Part shown: in pieces, positions 36,354 to 44,837 of the stretch
Position numbering within the stretch: position 1 is the first letter of the stretch
Layout of the letters: each line of letters opens with the position of its first letter
Assembly: GCF_000092025.1 (NCBI RefSeq)
Contig: NC_003063.2
Span: forward strand, 434,001-498,000
DNA length: 64,000 nucleotides
Reading direction: 5' to 3'
DNA from: Agrobacterium fabrum str. C58
GTDB lineage: Bacteria; Pseudomonadota; Alphaproteobacteria; Rhizobiales; Rhizobiaceae
Program-made: the position numbers and the translations under genes
Notes under the pieces: model-generated
The model's input: the letters and a program-made list of their open reading frames with translations, nothing else
The model's database searches: none
What the model was told of the DNA's origin: nothing

Positions 36354-36379
36354 TTGTCTACCGATTTTATATTCTAATA
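36354..36379. promoter_or_regulatory. Candidate sulfur-regulon operator (copy A)
   Basis: Two half-sites, TTGTCTACCG and TATTCTAATA, start 16 nt apart, upstream of the CmoO-like gene. The first half-site is weak (6/10 to the consensus). The spacing equals that of the copies at 38716, 40388 and 63834. Confidence 0.45.
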
Positions 36380-36561
36380 AAGGATGTTTGTTCCATGCTG
36401 CGAGGAGAACAGAGAAAATATTGTTTTCAGTCAGGTTTTCGAAGTCTGCCTTGATCGGGGCGCTCGAAAACGCTGAAAACCTTGCCTCAAAGGACTGCTA
36501 CAGGGCGCTTTCACCGGAGAACGCACTGAAACGGGCTTGCACCGGAATTCGCTAAAAACTA

Positions 36562-36574
36562 CTAAGTAACTTAG
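36562..36574. promoter_or_regulatory. 13-bp palindrome upstream of the Rrf2 regulator
   Basis: CTAAGT-A-ACTTAG is a perfect palindrome 53 bp before the Rrf2 start. Rrf2 proteins bind short palindromes of this type, so autoregulation is plausible. The same region also serves the divergent CmoO operon. No other gene is seen between 36326 and 36627. Confidence 0.5.
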
Positions 36575-36627
36575 GAACATTACGATCCGGCATTGTGAAT
36601 ATGCCGGTTCTCTTTTCGGATCAGGCG

Positions 36628-37077
36628 ATGTTGACCAAAAAAGGCAAATACGGATTGAAGGCGCTTGTCGATCTGGCGCGGTTGCCCCAAGGCGAGACTG
36701 CCTTCGTGACCGAGATTGCGACCCGTAACAACATCCCGAAAAAATTCCTGGACACCATTCTTCTGGAACTGCGCAACAGCGGCATTCTGCGCTCCAAGAA
36801 GGGCCCGAATGGCGGTTATTCGCTCTCGAAGCTGCCCTCCGAAATCATGATCGGACAGGTCATCCGCACGCTGGATGGCCCGCTCGCGCCCATTCGCTGC
36901 GCAAGCCGCACGGCCTTTGAAGCCTGTGATGACTGCGATGATCCCGAGACCTGTCAGGTCAGGGTTTCGATGACGGACGTGCGTGATGCCATCGCAACCA
37001 TTCTGGACAATATGACGCTCGCGCAATTCGTCGCAAAGGATGGGCAGGACCAGCGGTCCATCCCAGCCGGCGAATAG
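36628..37077 (+). CDS. Rrf2-family transcriptional regulator with four-cysteine motif
   Basis: A 149-aa regulator starting MLTKKGKYGLKALVDLARLP, the usual Rrf2 N-terminus; a GTG 11 codons earlier is possible but has no ribosome site. The winged helix is in EIATRNNIPKKFLDTILLEL with wing RSKKGPNGGYSLSK. The sensing region has four cysteines in C-x8-C-x2-C-x5-C (ending PETCQVR), not the C-x5-C-x5-C pattern of IscR-type cluster binders. It diverges from the CmoO operon, as CymR (also Rrf2) controls sulfur genes in Bacillus; that role here is inferred. Confidence 0.85.
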   Translation: MLTKKGKYGLKALVDLARLPQGETAFVTEIATRNNIPKKFLDTILLELRNSGILRSKKGPNGGYSLSKLPSEIMIGQVIRTLDGPLAPIRCASRTAFEACDDCDDPETCQVRVSMTDVRDAIATILDNMTLAQFVAKDGQDQRSIPAGE

Positions 37078-37104
37078 GATTTCGCAGAGACGGCAGCGTC
37101 ATCT

Positions 37105-38049
37105 TTATTGACGGCGCAGATCATCCACCAGCGATGCGATGAGCCCGGATTCGCTGACGCCCTCGATAAGACCAAGGCGCGCCATCAGGATTTCCAGCGT
37201 GATGGCATTGTTGCGGACCGAACGACATGTGACGTTTTCCGCTCCCACCTGCGCCGCGTCGATATGGGTCGCCAGACTTGATATCTGCGCCTTCAGCAGT
37301 TCGATCGCGAGGAATATTTCCCCAATGACCGGTTTCGCCGCGCCATCATCGGCTAGCCTGTCGATCAGCAATCCCGAAAGCTCACGCTGTTTTTGCCCCA
37401 GAGCCACCGCAGCCTTCAAAAGGGTGGAAACGGAAGCGGCGAGATTTTCCGCACCCTGGGCGAGGAACACCACCTGATTGGCGCGCAGCAGGCCCTCCCA
37501 TGAGATATTCGGTCGGTTGCGCAGAACGACAAGCAGGGGCTGCCCGGATGTGTTGACGGCTGGAACGACGATCCAGTCCGCATTGGCCCTTGCCAACAGC
37601 GCAATGTCATCGGGAAGCCGCAGGGCATAGTCGTCGGTGGTCACCGGGATTGCCTGATCCAACCCGCCATCAGATGTCGCCAGGGCGAAGGTCTCACCAA
37701 GATCGAGGCGGGCGAAAAGGGCCCTGCGCTGCTCATCGCTGCCCGCATTGCGGATGAATTCAAGCGCGGTGAAATGCTCGACGAGATCATGCGCCGCCCC
37801 GGCATTGGCTGCAGCAATGATCGAAAGCGCCTGCGAGAGAACATCATTGGTGATATCCGCCCCGCCCATATCAGTTGGAACGGAGAGAGCGAGGAGGCCG
37901 GAGCGGGCAATCCGGGCATGGATTTGCCCCGGATTTTCGATAGCGCATTTTTCGGCGATCGTCCGGGCGACGGTCAGCACATCGATATCCGCGCCGAGGC
38001 GTGGAGGAACGAAACGAAGTCTTTCGCCAAGAGACGTGACGGATCCCAT
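37105..38049 (-). CDS. Degenerate acyl-CoA-dehydrogenase-like flavoprotein (DszC/SfnB superfamily)
   Basis: A 314-aa protein, about 80-100 residues shorter than typical DszC/SfnB monooxygenases. The N-terminal helical domain (ARSGLLALSVPTDMGGADIT, with SIIAAANAGAAHDLVEHFTA) is recognisable. The C-terminal helix with the DRHWRNxRT motif seen in the protein at 51786-53024 is missing and the middle domain is diverged. GAGGGAG supports the ATG at 38049. It follows the flavin reductase by 51 bp, so it is probably co-transcribed. It may be a decayed enzyme or a partner with another role. Confidence 0.65.
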   Translation of the reverse strand: MGSVTSLGERLRFVPPRLGADIDVLTVARTIAEKCAIENPGQIHARIARSGLLALSVPTDMGGADITNDVLSQALSIIAAANAGAAHDLVEHFTALEFIRNAGSDEQRRALFARLDLGETFALATSDGGLDQAIPVTTDDYALRLPDDIALLARANADWIVVPAVNTSGQPLLVVLRNRPNISWEGLLRANQVVFLAQGAENLAASVSTLLKAAVALGQKQRELSGLLIDRLADDGAAKPVIGEIFLAIELLKAQISSLATHIDAAQVGAENVTCRSVRNNAITLEILMARLGLIEGVSESGLIASLVDDLRRQ

Positions 38050-38100
38050 GCTCAACTCCCTCAAACAATGACAAAATGAAAGCGCCGAAACGACAGACGC

Positions 38101-38646
38101 TCAGTCCAGTGAATGATAACGCCCGTTCTGGTAGAGCAGCGAATGGCCGGAGCCGACACGGATCGCCTCCACCTTGCCGATGACGATGACGTGGCTGTGA
38201 CGCTCGATCGTCTCTTCGATGGTACAATCGATCGCCGCCACGGCATCTTCGAGGATGGGGGCCCCGCTTGCCAGCCTTGTCCATTCCGCACCGCGATACC
38301 GGTCCGGGCCCTTCAGGCCGCCGATACCGGCAAACTGGTTGGCGACGAACTGATGGTTCGTGCCGATGATGTTGACGGCGAAATGACCGAAACTCTGCAC
38401 CACCGGCCATGTGGATGAGGAGCGGTTGAGCGCAACAAGGATTCGCGGCGGATCGACCGACAAAGCGGTGGCCGATGTCACGGTCGCGCCCGTTCGCTCA
38501 TCCCCTTCGCCTGCGGTAATCACGCTGACGCCGCCGCCGAGTGTCCGCAGCGCCGCCTTGAGGCTGTCGGCATCCGCCGCCCTGCCGGCGACCGGGTCGC
38601 GCAGATTGATGAATTGTTGATCCTTGGCCGCATATTGCAATGTCAT
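38101..38646 (-). CDS. Flavin reductase-like protein (DszD/HpaC/NtaB type)
   Basis: A 181-aa FMN-binding split-barrel protein. The stretches ALRTLGGGVSVITAGEGDER and TGATVTSATALSVDPPRILV, followed by LNRSSSTWPVV and FAVNIIGTNHQFVANQFAG, are characteristic of flavin reductases that supply FMNH2 to two-component monooxygenases. It is the only recognisable reductase among six LLM and three acyl-CoA-dehydrogenase-like genes in the island, so it may serve several of them. An operator-like direct repeat lies 70 bp upstream of its ATG. Confidence 0.9.
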   Translation of the reverse strand: MTLQYAAKDQQFINLRDPVAGRAADADSLKAALRTLGGGVSVITAGEGDERTGATVTSATALSVDPPRILVALNRSSSTWPVVQSFGHFAVNIIGTNHQFVANQFAGIGGLKGPDRYRGAEWTRLASGAPILEDAVAAIDCTIEETIERHSHVIVIGKVEAIRVGSGHSLLYQNGRYHSLD

Positions 38647-38715
38647 CGCGTGGCTCCTGAAACAGCTGAATTGTTCAATAGCTAGCAGCGGTGGCGGGGG
38701 CTGAAATAGACATCG

Positions 38716-38741
38716 TTTTCCATAATCATAATATTCTATAG
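38716..38741. promoter_or_regulatory. Candidate sulfur-regulon operator (copy B)
   Basis: The half-sites TTTTCCATAA and TATTCTATAG start exactly 16 nt apart, upstream of the flavin reductase. They are near-identical to copy C at 40388. The remaining sequence between 38647 and 38800 shows no gene. Confidence 0.65.
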
Positions 38742-38800
38742 AAATAATGTTTTATATGCCGCCGTTGCGTTGGTATCGCTGCAAACCCTCGATGGATGGA

Positions 38801-39970
38801 TCAGGATCCGGACACCAGCTTGACGTTGCCGCCATGGCCGCCACCGCCGAAAACCTGTTTTGCGCCGAACGACGATCGAATCTGGTTTCGCGGCCCGTCA
38901 ATGCCGATTTCCGGAAACAGCAGCTCGGACAGGCGATAGGCTTCTTCGAGATGCGGATAACCGGAAGCGATGACGGTATCGATACCGAGCGCCTGATATT
39001 CCCTGAGCCGTGCCGCCACCGTCTTCGGTGATCCGACCAGCGCGGTACCCGCGCCAGACCGCACAAGACCGATACCCGCCCACAGGTTGGGAGAGACCTC
39101 CAGCTTGTCGCGCCGCCCATTGTGCAGCGCCTGCATTCTTGCCTGCCCGACGGAGTCCGATGCCTTGGAGAAGACCTCCTGGGCAGAAGCGATGGTCTCA
39201 TCGGAAAGCTTAGAAATCAGCCTATCGGCATCGGCCCATGCTTCCTCATCGGTTTCGCGCACGATGAAGTGCAGGCGAATGCCGAAGGTCACCTCCCGCC
39301 CATTTTTGGCAGCGGCAGCGCGAACCTTGACGATTTTTTCCGCCACCTGTGCCGGCGGCTCGCCCCAGGTCAGATATTTGTCGGTGATCCCAGCCGAAAA
39401 CTCGATGCCGGCATCGGAAGAGCCGCCGAAATAAAGCGGCGGGCGCGGTTCCTGCACCGGCGGCAGGCCGAGCCTGGCACCCTGCGCCTTGATGTATTTG
39501 CCGTCGAGATCTCCCTTGCCGGTTTCGATCAGGGAATTGAACACCTGAAAGAATTCGTCGGCATGGTCGTAACGCTCGTCATGCGGCAGGAAGATGCCGT
39601 CACCGGCCAGTTCCTGCGCGCTGCCGCCAACAACGATGTTGAGCAGCAACCGCCCATGGGACACACGATCGAGCGTGGAGGCCAGACGCGCGTAATAAGC
39701 GGGGGAAGCAACGCCCGGACGAATAGCGACAAGGAACTTCAGCTTTTCGGTATAGGCAGCGAGATTGGCCGCCAGAATGAAGGATTCTTCGCAGGCAACG
39801 CCGGTGGGAATGAGCACGCCGGAATAACCAAGCCTGTCGGCGGCCTGGGCAATTTCCCGGAAATATCCGGGATCGGCGGGACGCGACAGATCATCGGAGC
39901 CGAGATAGCTGCCATCGCCGGAAGTGGGTATGAACCACAGGAAATCGAGTGGTTTATCGTGCTTGCTCAT
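38801..39970 (-). CDS. ssuD: FMNH2-dependent alkanesulfonate monooxygenase (SsuD)
   Basis: A 389-aa LLM monooxygenase. Start at [20 protein letters not shown]. The SsuD pattern is clear: [20 protein letters not shown], the [20 protein letters not shown] segment, and [14 protein letters not shown]. It uses FMNH2 and O2 to convert alkanesulfonates to aldehyde plus sulfite. Its C-terminus is extended by a Gly-rich tail ([19 protein letters not shown]). The small gene at 40133-40330 lies 162 bp upstream. No SsuABC transporter of the classic type is adjacent in this window. Confidence 0.9.
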   Translation of the reverse strand: MSKHDKPLDFLWFIPTSGDGSYLGSDDLSRPADPGYFREIAQAADRLGYSGVLIPTGVACEESFILAANLAAYTEKLKFLVAIRPGVASPAYYARLASTLDRVSHGRLLLNIVVGGSAQELAGDGIFLPHDERYDHADEFFQVFNSLIETGKGDLDGKYIKAQGARLGLPPVQEPRPPLYFGGSSDAGIEFSAGITDKYLTWGEPPAQVAEKIVKVRAAAAKNGREVTFGIRLHFIVRETDEEAWADADRLISKLSDETIASAQEVFSKASDSVGQARMQALHNGRRDKLEVSPNLWAGIGLVRSGAGTALVGSPKTVAARLREYQALGIDTVIASGYPHLEEAYRLSELLFPEIGIDGPRNQIRSSFGAKQVFGGGGHGGNVKLVSGS

Positions 39971-40132
39971 CGGCAGGTCCTTTGCAATCCGCCCCTCGGG
40001 CGATGCGACGTCATGATGAAAGGGTAACCAGTTCCCCGGCGCGTTTAAGAAATTTTGTTCCAATTTCCATCCATCGCGGAGAGTTTCTCTCTCGGATGAA
40101 TGGCGCTCCCAAAGGCAAAGGAACGCTTGTGC

Positions 40133-40330
40133 TCAGAAGACCGGGTAAAGGCCCAGCATCGCGAAGTTCATTTCGCAGATCTCTTCCCGCTCCAGTTCGA
40201 GATCGCTTTTCCCCTGCCGGATGCGCCCGGAGTTATCCAGCGGGTGAAGATAAAGCGGCTCGTCTTCACGGGGCTGACGCCGGGTCAGGCCGAACAGATC
40301 GAAAGTAAACGCATGAAGTCCCTGCGGCAT
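40133..40330 (-). CDS. Small protein of unknown function upstream of ssuD (65 aa)
   Basis: A 65-codon ORF with an excellent ribosome site (AAAGGAGG six bases before the ATG). It encodes an acidic/basic soluble peptide starting MPQGLHAFTFDLFGLTRRQP with one cysteine and no membrane segment. I do not recognise the family. An operator candidate (copy C) lies 58 bp upstream, and ssuD follows in the same direction, so it is likely part of the sulfur-starvation transcript. The plus-strand ORF across the same bases lacks a ribosome site. Confidence 0.65.
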   Translation of the reverse strand: MPQGLHAFTFDLFGLTRRQPREDEPLYLHPLDNSGRIRQGKSDLELEREEICEMNFAMLGLYPVF

Positions 40331-40387
40331 GTGCGCCTCCTTTGCTCAATTCCCCTATCCTCCGGCGACTGGCAAAAATCGTCAATA

Positions 40388-40413
40388 TTTTCCATAAAAT
40401 TACTATTCTATAA
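40388..40413. promoter_or_regulatory. Candidate sulfur-regulon operator (copy C)
   Basis: The half-sites TTTTCCATAA and TATTCTATAA start 16 nt apart, 58 bp upstream of the small gene before ssuD. Its first half is identical to copy B and its second differs by one base. Confidence 0.65.
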
Positions 40414-40469
40414 TTGAGGCGTCGCCGGCAAACGTCGACCAAGGATGTGGCCGCGGGAAAAATTCCGTT

Positions 40470-41087
40470 TCAGAGCACGCTGGCGTCGCTCTGAAGATGC
40501 GCACCATGTATCCTTGGCAACCCGTGCAGTCTCGATCCGGTCGCGGTCTTTTCAGCGGTCGATTTCAGACGGTCGAAAAGCGCATAACCTTGGGGCCACC
40601 GACCAAAACCGGCGGCGATGTTGATGTGCCCGACGGAGCCAAGATTGACGAGGTCGCTTCCCCAGCTGGTGGCGGTTTGCGCCAGTTCTTCAGGGTCCAT
40701 ATAGGGGTCATTCATGCTCCCCACCACGAGACTGGGAAAAGCAAGCGGCTGCTGCGGAAACGCGCCGAACCGGACGATACAAGGATGCATTGCCTCCACC
40801 CGATCGAGATGGGCGGGAGCGACCAGAAGCGCGCCCCTGATTTTGGCAGCCGAAGCTCGCGACGCCATATTCGCCACGAGTGGGCAACCGAGGCTATGGG
40901 CAACGATATAGGCGCTTTCAACTGCGGATAGCGCTGATTCAAGACGGTCAATCCAGTCTTCGAGAACCGGGCATTGCCAATTGTCCTGATCGACCAGCCG
41001 GGCCTGAGGATCATCCAGCAACCAGTGCCGCTGCCAATGCCCCTCATCCGAACCGTTCAGACCGGGGACAATCAAGGTGGTACACAT
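40470..41087 (-). CDS. RBBP9/YdeN-family serine hydrolase
   Basis: A 205-aa alpha/beta hydrolase of the RBBP9/YdeN family. The N-terminal TLIVPGLNGSDEGHWQRHW is diagnostic. The nucleophile Ser is in AYIVAHSLGCPLVA (about residue 65), the acid Asp in VGSMNDPYMD and the His in GSVGHINIAAGFG. It probably cleaves an ester or amide; the substrate is unknown. It lies between ssuD and a second SsuD-like gene, which suggests a role in sulfonate or sulfate-ester use. Operator copy C separates it from the small gene downstream. Confidence 0.85.
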   Translation of the reverse strand: MCTTLIVPGLNGSDEGHWQRHWLLDDPQARLVDQDNWQCPVLEDWIDRLESALSAVESAYIVAHSLGCPLVANMASRASAAKIRGALLVAPAHLDRVEAMHPCIVRFGAFPQQPLAFPSLVVGSMNDPYMDPEELAQTATSWGSDLVNLGSVGHINIAAGFGRWPQGYALFDRLKSTAEKTATGSRLHGLPRIHGAHLQSDASVL

Positions 41088-41473
41088 GCCTACTCCGTGG
41101 TTTGCGGGCGGTGTGCCTCAAGAATGGAGAATCCTACGATTCCCGTCGACTATTGCCTTGCTCACCTTTCTAAGCACGGGGAAAAATCAAACCACGTAAT
41201 GACAGCAGCGTAGAAAATGGGTTCCCGTGGGCTTTAGGATCACCGAAAAAACGGAATCTTTTATCTCAATTTTTTACATGGAAAATATGTGCAATATCGG
41301 CAAAGTCTGAGCAAAGCTTTTCCCCCGCCGCATGCCAAAAGAAACGCCGCTGCTTGGCCCCGCAGGCGCGGCTTTGCCATTCTCGTGTCCTCGGAGGTTT
41401 TCGCCTCCCAAACCGGACGTTACAGCGGCGGGCCCCTCCTCCGCGCGACAAACCGACAATTCAGGCGGATGAT
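41088..41473. promoter_or_regulatory. Divergent intergenic region upstream of the RBBP9 hydrolase and SsuD-like genes
   Basis: This 386-bp region has A/T-rich sequence around 41255-41300 including, on the minus strand, one half-site TTTTCCATGT (41286-41277) like those of the operator copies. A GGAGG/CCTCC hairpin lies at 41393-41408. I see no convincing gene; the open frames at 41266-41460 have no ribosome sites or homology that I recognise. Confidence 0.4.
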
Positions 41474-42544
41474 GTGAGCAGCACGAGTGAATTTCTCTGG
41501 TATATTCCCAATGACGTCAAACCCGGTCATCGCGGCGATGCAGTCAGCGACAACCATAACAGCCTCGATACATTGACCAGCCATGCAAAGGCGCTGGAAA
41601 ATCATGGCTGGAAGGGCGCGCTGCTCGGCACCGGCTGGGGCCGGCCCGACACCTTCACGGTCGCAGCAGCCCTTGCGGCGCGGACCACGACATTCGAGCC
41701 GCTGATCGCCATCCGTCCCGGTTACTGGAAACCGGCCAACCTCGCCTCGGCCGCCGCCACGCTCGACCAGCTTTCCGGTGGCCGCGTGCGGATCAATGTC
41801 GTCTCGGGTCGAGACGAGCTTGCAGCCTATGGCGACGAAGAAGGTGATCAGGCGCAGCGTTATGCCCGAACGAAAGAGTTCATGCGGCTAGTACGGCGGC
41901 TCTGGACAGAGGAAAATGTCACCTTTGACGGTGAGCATTTCCGGGTGAAGAATTCCACTGTCCTACCACGTATCGCCGCACGCGCCGACCGCCCGCATCC
42001 CAGGCTTTACTTCGGCGGTGCTTCCGAAGCGGCTGAGCAGGTCGCCGCAACCGAGGCCGACGTGCAATTGTTCTGGGGCGAACCGCTTGCCGACGTGCGC
42101 GAGCGGATAGAAAGGCTCAAACATTTCAGCCAGACGCTTGGCCGCGACCTGCCCCCGCTGCAATTCGGCCTGCGGATCACCACGCTGGTGCGAGAAACGA
42201 CGGCCGAAGCGTGGCGCGACGCCGAGGCGAAAGTCGCTGAAATGGCCGCTAATAATGGCGTGCGATGGAACGACCATCTGCAAGGCTTGGCGGTCGGCCA
42301 GCGCCGGCTGCTGGATTTGCACCATCGGAGTGACGTGCTGGACGACAATCTTTATACCGCGCCCGGCAAATTCGGCGGCGGCGGTGCCGCAACCACATGG
42401 CTGGTGGGTTCGGCGGAGGATGTCGCCGCCTCGCTGCGCAAATACCGCGCGCTTGGCATCACCCATTTCATCCTTTCCGACACGCCCTATCTGAAGGAAA
42501 TCGAACGGCAGGGCGACAGGTTGCTGCCGCTGCTGCGGGATTGA
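41474..42544 (+). CDS. SsuD-like FMN-dependent sulfonate monooxygenase
   Basis: A 356-aa LLM monooxygenase. I start it at GTG 41474 (GGCGGA upstream), because SSTSEFLWYIPNDVKPGHRG matches the family N-terminus and the upstream frame is low-complexity. IAIRPGYWKPANLASAAATL, RVRINVVSGRDELAAYGDEE and PRLYFGGASEAAEQVA are the conserved LLM blocks. It is a second SsuD-family enzyme beside the one at 38801-39970, likely with another sulfonate range. A hairpin ends the gene. Confidence 0.83.
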   Translation: MSSTSEFLWYIPNDVKPGHRGDAVSDNHNSLDTLTSHAKALENHGWKGALLGTGWGRPDTFTVAAALAARTTTFEPLIAIRPGYWKPANLASAAATLDQLSGGRVRINVVSGRDELAAYGDEEGDQAQRYARTKEFMRLVRRLWTEENVTFDGEHFRVKNSTVLPRIAARADRPHPRLYFGGASEAAEQVAATEADVQLFWGEPLADVRERIERLKHFSQTLGRDLPPLQFGLRITTLVRETTAEAWRDAEAKVAEMAANNGVRWNDHLQGLAVGQRRLLDLHHRSDVLDDNLYTAPGKFGGGGAATTWLVGSAEDVAASLRKYRALGITHFILSDTPYLKEIERQGDRLLPLLRD

Positions 42545-42557
42545 AGCGGGGACGATG

Positions 42558-42589
42558 CCGGGCGGTCTTGTCGAAGCAAGGCCGCCCGG
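42558..42589. terminator. Terminator hairpin between convergent genes
   Basis: A 13-bp stem (CCGGGCGGTCTTG with CAAGGCCGCCCGG, one G-T pair) separates the plus-strand SsuD-like gene and the minus-strand DszC-like gene. It has no clear T-run on either side. Confidence 0.6.
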
Positions 42590-42601
42590 TGCCTTCGCCA
42601 A

Positions 42602-43780
42602 TCAGCCATCCGCCGCCTTGATGCTTTGACGGCCGAGAATCGTGCGGATCATGTGGCTTTGCGGCGCATGCGCCCTTGCCGTGATGGCATCGCGGTGATG
42701 GCGTTCGAGATTGTAGTCCCGCCGCAGGCCGCGATTGCCACCAAGCTCCAGCGCCAGATCGGTCACCGTCACCGCATTGTCGATCACCACATGGCGAACG
42801 GCCAGCGCATCCGTTCCCACCCGCTCTCCCGCATCGATATCACGGGCAACGGAAAGAAGCAGGCGCCGGTTTGCTGCGAGAAGCACCTCGATCTGGCCAA
42901 GACCTTCCTGAATACGCGGAATGGAGGAGAGCGGCGCACCGAGGCTTACTGGTGCATGGCCCGTCAGATGGCGCAGCAGATCATCCCGCGCCGAAAGTGC
43001 TACACCATGATAAACGGACGCCAGAAGCGCGAAAAAATTATAGCCATCGGCCTCATCGCGCCGCAGCGGCTCATCCGCTGGCTGTTCGGCAACGATGTCT
43101 GCAAGCGGCACTCTTACATCCTCCAGCACAAGATCATGGCTGGCGGTGGCATACATGCCGGTCGCCTCCCATGCCTTTTCCTGGGCGATGCCAGCAGCAT
43201 CGAGTGGAACCAGAAGCTGAATGAGACGCGGCGTCTCTTCCGTCGTCACCGCAAGCACGATCGCCCATTTCAGCCCCGGCAGGCCGGTGACGAAGCTCTT
43301 GCGGCCATTGACCACCCAGACATCGCCTTCGATCCGCGCCGTCGTTTCCGGCAGGCCGCCATGGGCGGGTGAACCGACACCCGGCTCCGCCTGCGCATTG
43401 TTCAGAAGCGCCGGCTCCCTATTATTGGCGACCAATACCTTTGCCGAGAGAGCAGCCGGCCATTTGCCGCGCCGGATCGCGGCGTGAACGCTGTAGTGCA
43501 TGGCCAGAATGAGCGCGGTGGACGGATCGCCCTTGGCAATGGCCGTAATGACGGCATGCGCCGTTTCCATGCCCTCGCCCCAGCCTCCATCCTTCACAGC
43601 CGTCACCAGGCCGAGCAGACCCGACTTGAAAAGCGCTTCGAAATTGCCGGCGGCGAATTCCCCGCTTTTGTCGTGGTCAGCCGCCGTCTGGCTGAAATCT
43701 TCGGCCAGCGCGGCTGCGATGGCAACGGGGCTGGATTGCTGCTCCGGCGGGCGCGGAACGGTGGATAAAGCCCCACTCAT
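42602..43780 (-). CDS. Acyl-CoA-dehydrogenase-fold monooxygenase (DszC/SfnB-like)
   Basis: A 392-aa flavoprotein of the acyl-CoA dehydrogenase fold. The N-terminal domain has FKSGLLGLVTAVKDGGWGEG, the middle strand region VWVVNGRKSFVTGLPGLKWA and LVLEDVRVPLADIVAEQPAD, and the C-terminus GGNRGLRRDYNLERHHRDAI. Flavin-dependent monooxygenases such as DszC and SfnB use this fold. Its ATG overlaps the stop of the DszB-like gene upstream by 4 nt (ATGA), so the two are translated together. It would oxygenate a sulfur atom or adjacent carbon using FMNH2; the substrate is unknown. Confidence 0.82.
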   Translation of the reverse strand: MSGALSTVPRPPEQQSSPVAIAAALAEDFSQTAADHDKSGEFAAGNFEALFKSGLLGLVTAVKDGGWGEGMETAHAVITAIAKGDPSTALILAMHYSVHAAIRRGKWPAALSAKVLVANNREPALLNNAQAEPGVGSPAHGGLPETTARIEGDVWVVNGRKSFVTGLPGLKWAIVLAVTTEETPRLIQLLVPLDAAGIAQEKAWEATGMYATASHDLVLEDVRVPLADIVAEQPADEPLRRDEADGYNFFALLASVYHGVALSARDDLLRHLTGHAPVSLGAPLSSIPRIQEGLGQIEVLLAANRRLLLSVARDIDAGERVGTDALAVRHVVIDNAVTVTDLALELGGNRGLRRDYNLERHHRDAITARAHAPQSHMIRTILGRQSIKAADG

Positions 43781-44808
43781 GCCACCGCCCTCTCACTTGC
43801 CGTCACGAAACGGGTGTCGGTCCACGCAGCAAGATCGAAGTCGTTTTCAAGGAAACCCCATTGATGCAGGAAATCCTTGTAATGGCCGACAGCGGCCACG
43901 AGCTCCGCATCAAGGCCGAGGCCAAGATGGCGGTGAACCTCCGGCCCGTTGGCGGCCAGAACCTGTTCTTCCGTGGCGCCGGCCTCCCGCGCGATGAAAC
44001 GGCGCGTCTCTTCCGGATGCTGCTCCGCCCAGAGCGAGGCTTTGCGAATAGCGCCAACCAGCCGCTCCACCAGATCGGGACGCTCGTCTGCAAGACGCCC
44101 ATCAACCGTCAGCACCCGGGGAGAGCCGGAGTTGATGCGGATTTTCGGATCGGGGTGAAAGCCGAATTCCACCACCTGCACGGCCCCTATCAGATTGGCA
44201 GCAGCAATACCTGCCGTTCCCTTGACGAAAATCGCATCGACCTCGCCCCGCAGCAGCGCGATGATCTCCTCACCAAAGGACTGCCGGCGCTTCAGGCCGA
44301 AAAGCGACGGCCCCTCCTGCGAGGCCAGCACCGAATCCGCAATGACGATGTCAGTCAGTTCGACATCCTCAACCCCCAGCCCTTGCAATGAAAGCGCGGA
44401 GACAATGCCCTTCAGCGCCGTCGCCCGCATGAAATCGACAATGCCTTCCGGTCGCCGTGGCACACCGAAACGACGGCCGACAAGATCGGCAAGCGAGCGG
44501 ATGCCGCTCTCCGGCAGGGTGATGATCGCCTGAAATTCATCCGTCCAGGTAATGCCGACAAGACGCGTATTGCGCCCTTCCGAACGGGCGCGGATGGGCG
44601 GCACATTGCCGCCATGGCGGAAGGACCATTCCAGCGTGTGGTTGAAATGGCTTTGGCGAACCGAACGGTCAGGCGAATCGATGATGGATTTCAGCGCGAT
44701 GCCGACCTCCTCGAAGGTCTGCCCGAGATAACCGAGCTGCGCCGCTAGCCCCACGGGCGTGGGCACCGGGCAGCGTGTGTACCAGATTTCAGAAAGTGTC
44801 GTGCTCAT
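43777..44808 (-). CDS. DszB-like sulfinate desulfinase (resembles a sulfonate-binding protein, no signal peptide)
   Basis: A 343-aa protein with the SsuA/NMT1 binding-protein fold. It has no signal peptide and starts MSTTLSEIWYTRCPVPTPVG. Compared from memory with the DszB desulfinase of Rhodococcus, the active-site Cys (CPVPN in DszB) appears as Cys13 in RCPVPT, and His and Arg of the triad as His54 and Arg64 in SHFNHTLEWSFRHGGNVPPI. The region DEFQAIITLPESGIRSLADL follows. I infer a cytoplasmic enzyme that hydrolyses an organic sulfinate to sulfite. A misannotated binding protein remains possible. Confidence 0.72.
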   Translation of the reverse strand: MSTTLSEIWYTRCPVPTPVGLAAQLGYLGQTFEEVGIALKSIIDSPDRSVRQSHFNHTLEWSFRHGGNVPPIRARSEGRNTRLVGITWTDEFQAIITLPESGIRSLADLVGRRFGVPRRPEGIVDFMRATALKGIVSALSLQGLGVEDVELTDIVIADSVLASQEGPSLFGLKRRQSFGEEIIALLRGEVDAIFVKGTAGIAAANLIGAVQVVEFGFHPDPKIRINSGSPRVLTVDGRLADERPDLVERLVGAIRKASLWAEQHPEETRRFIAREAGATEEQVLAANGPEVHRHLGLGLDAELVAAVGHYKDFLHQWGFLENDFDLAAWTDTRFVTASERAVA

Positions 44809-44837
44809 GGCTTTGGCCTCGATGAAAGGGAAAAATA

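Noticed and set aside
36595..36627. GTG start for the Rrf2 regulator
   Set aside because: No ribosome site; family N-termini align with the ATG at 36628.
40100..40417. 105-aa plus-strand ORF overlapping the small gene before ssuD
   Set aside because: It has no ribosome site, crosses the operator-like repeat, and the opposite strand has a perfect Shine-Dalgarno and start.
41266..41477. Overlapping 61-62-aa ORFs upstream of the SsuD-like gene
   Set aside because: Present on both strands, no ribosome sites, Arg-rich low-information translations.
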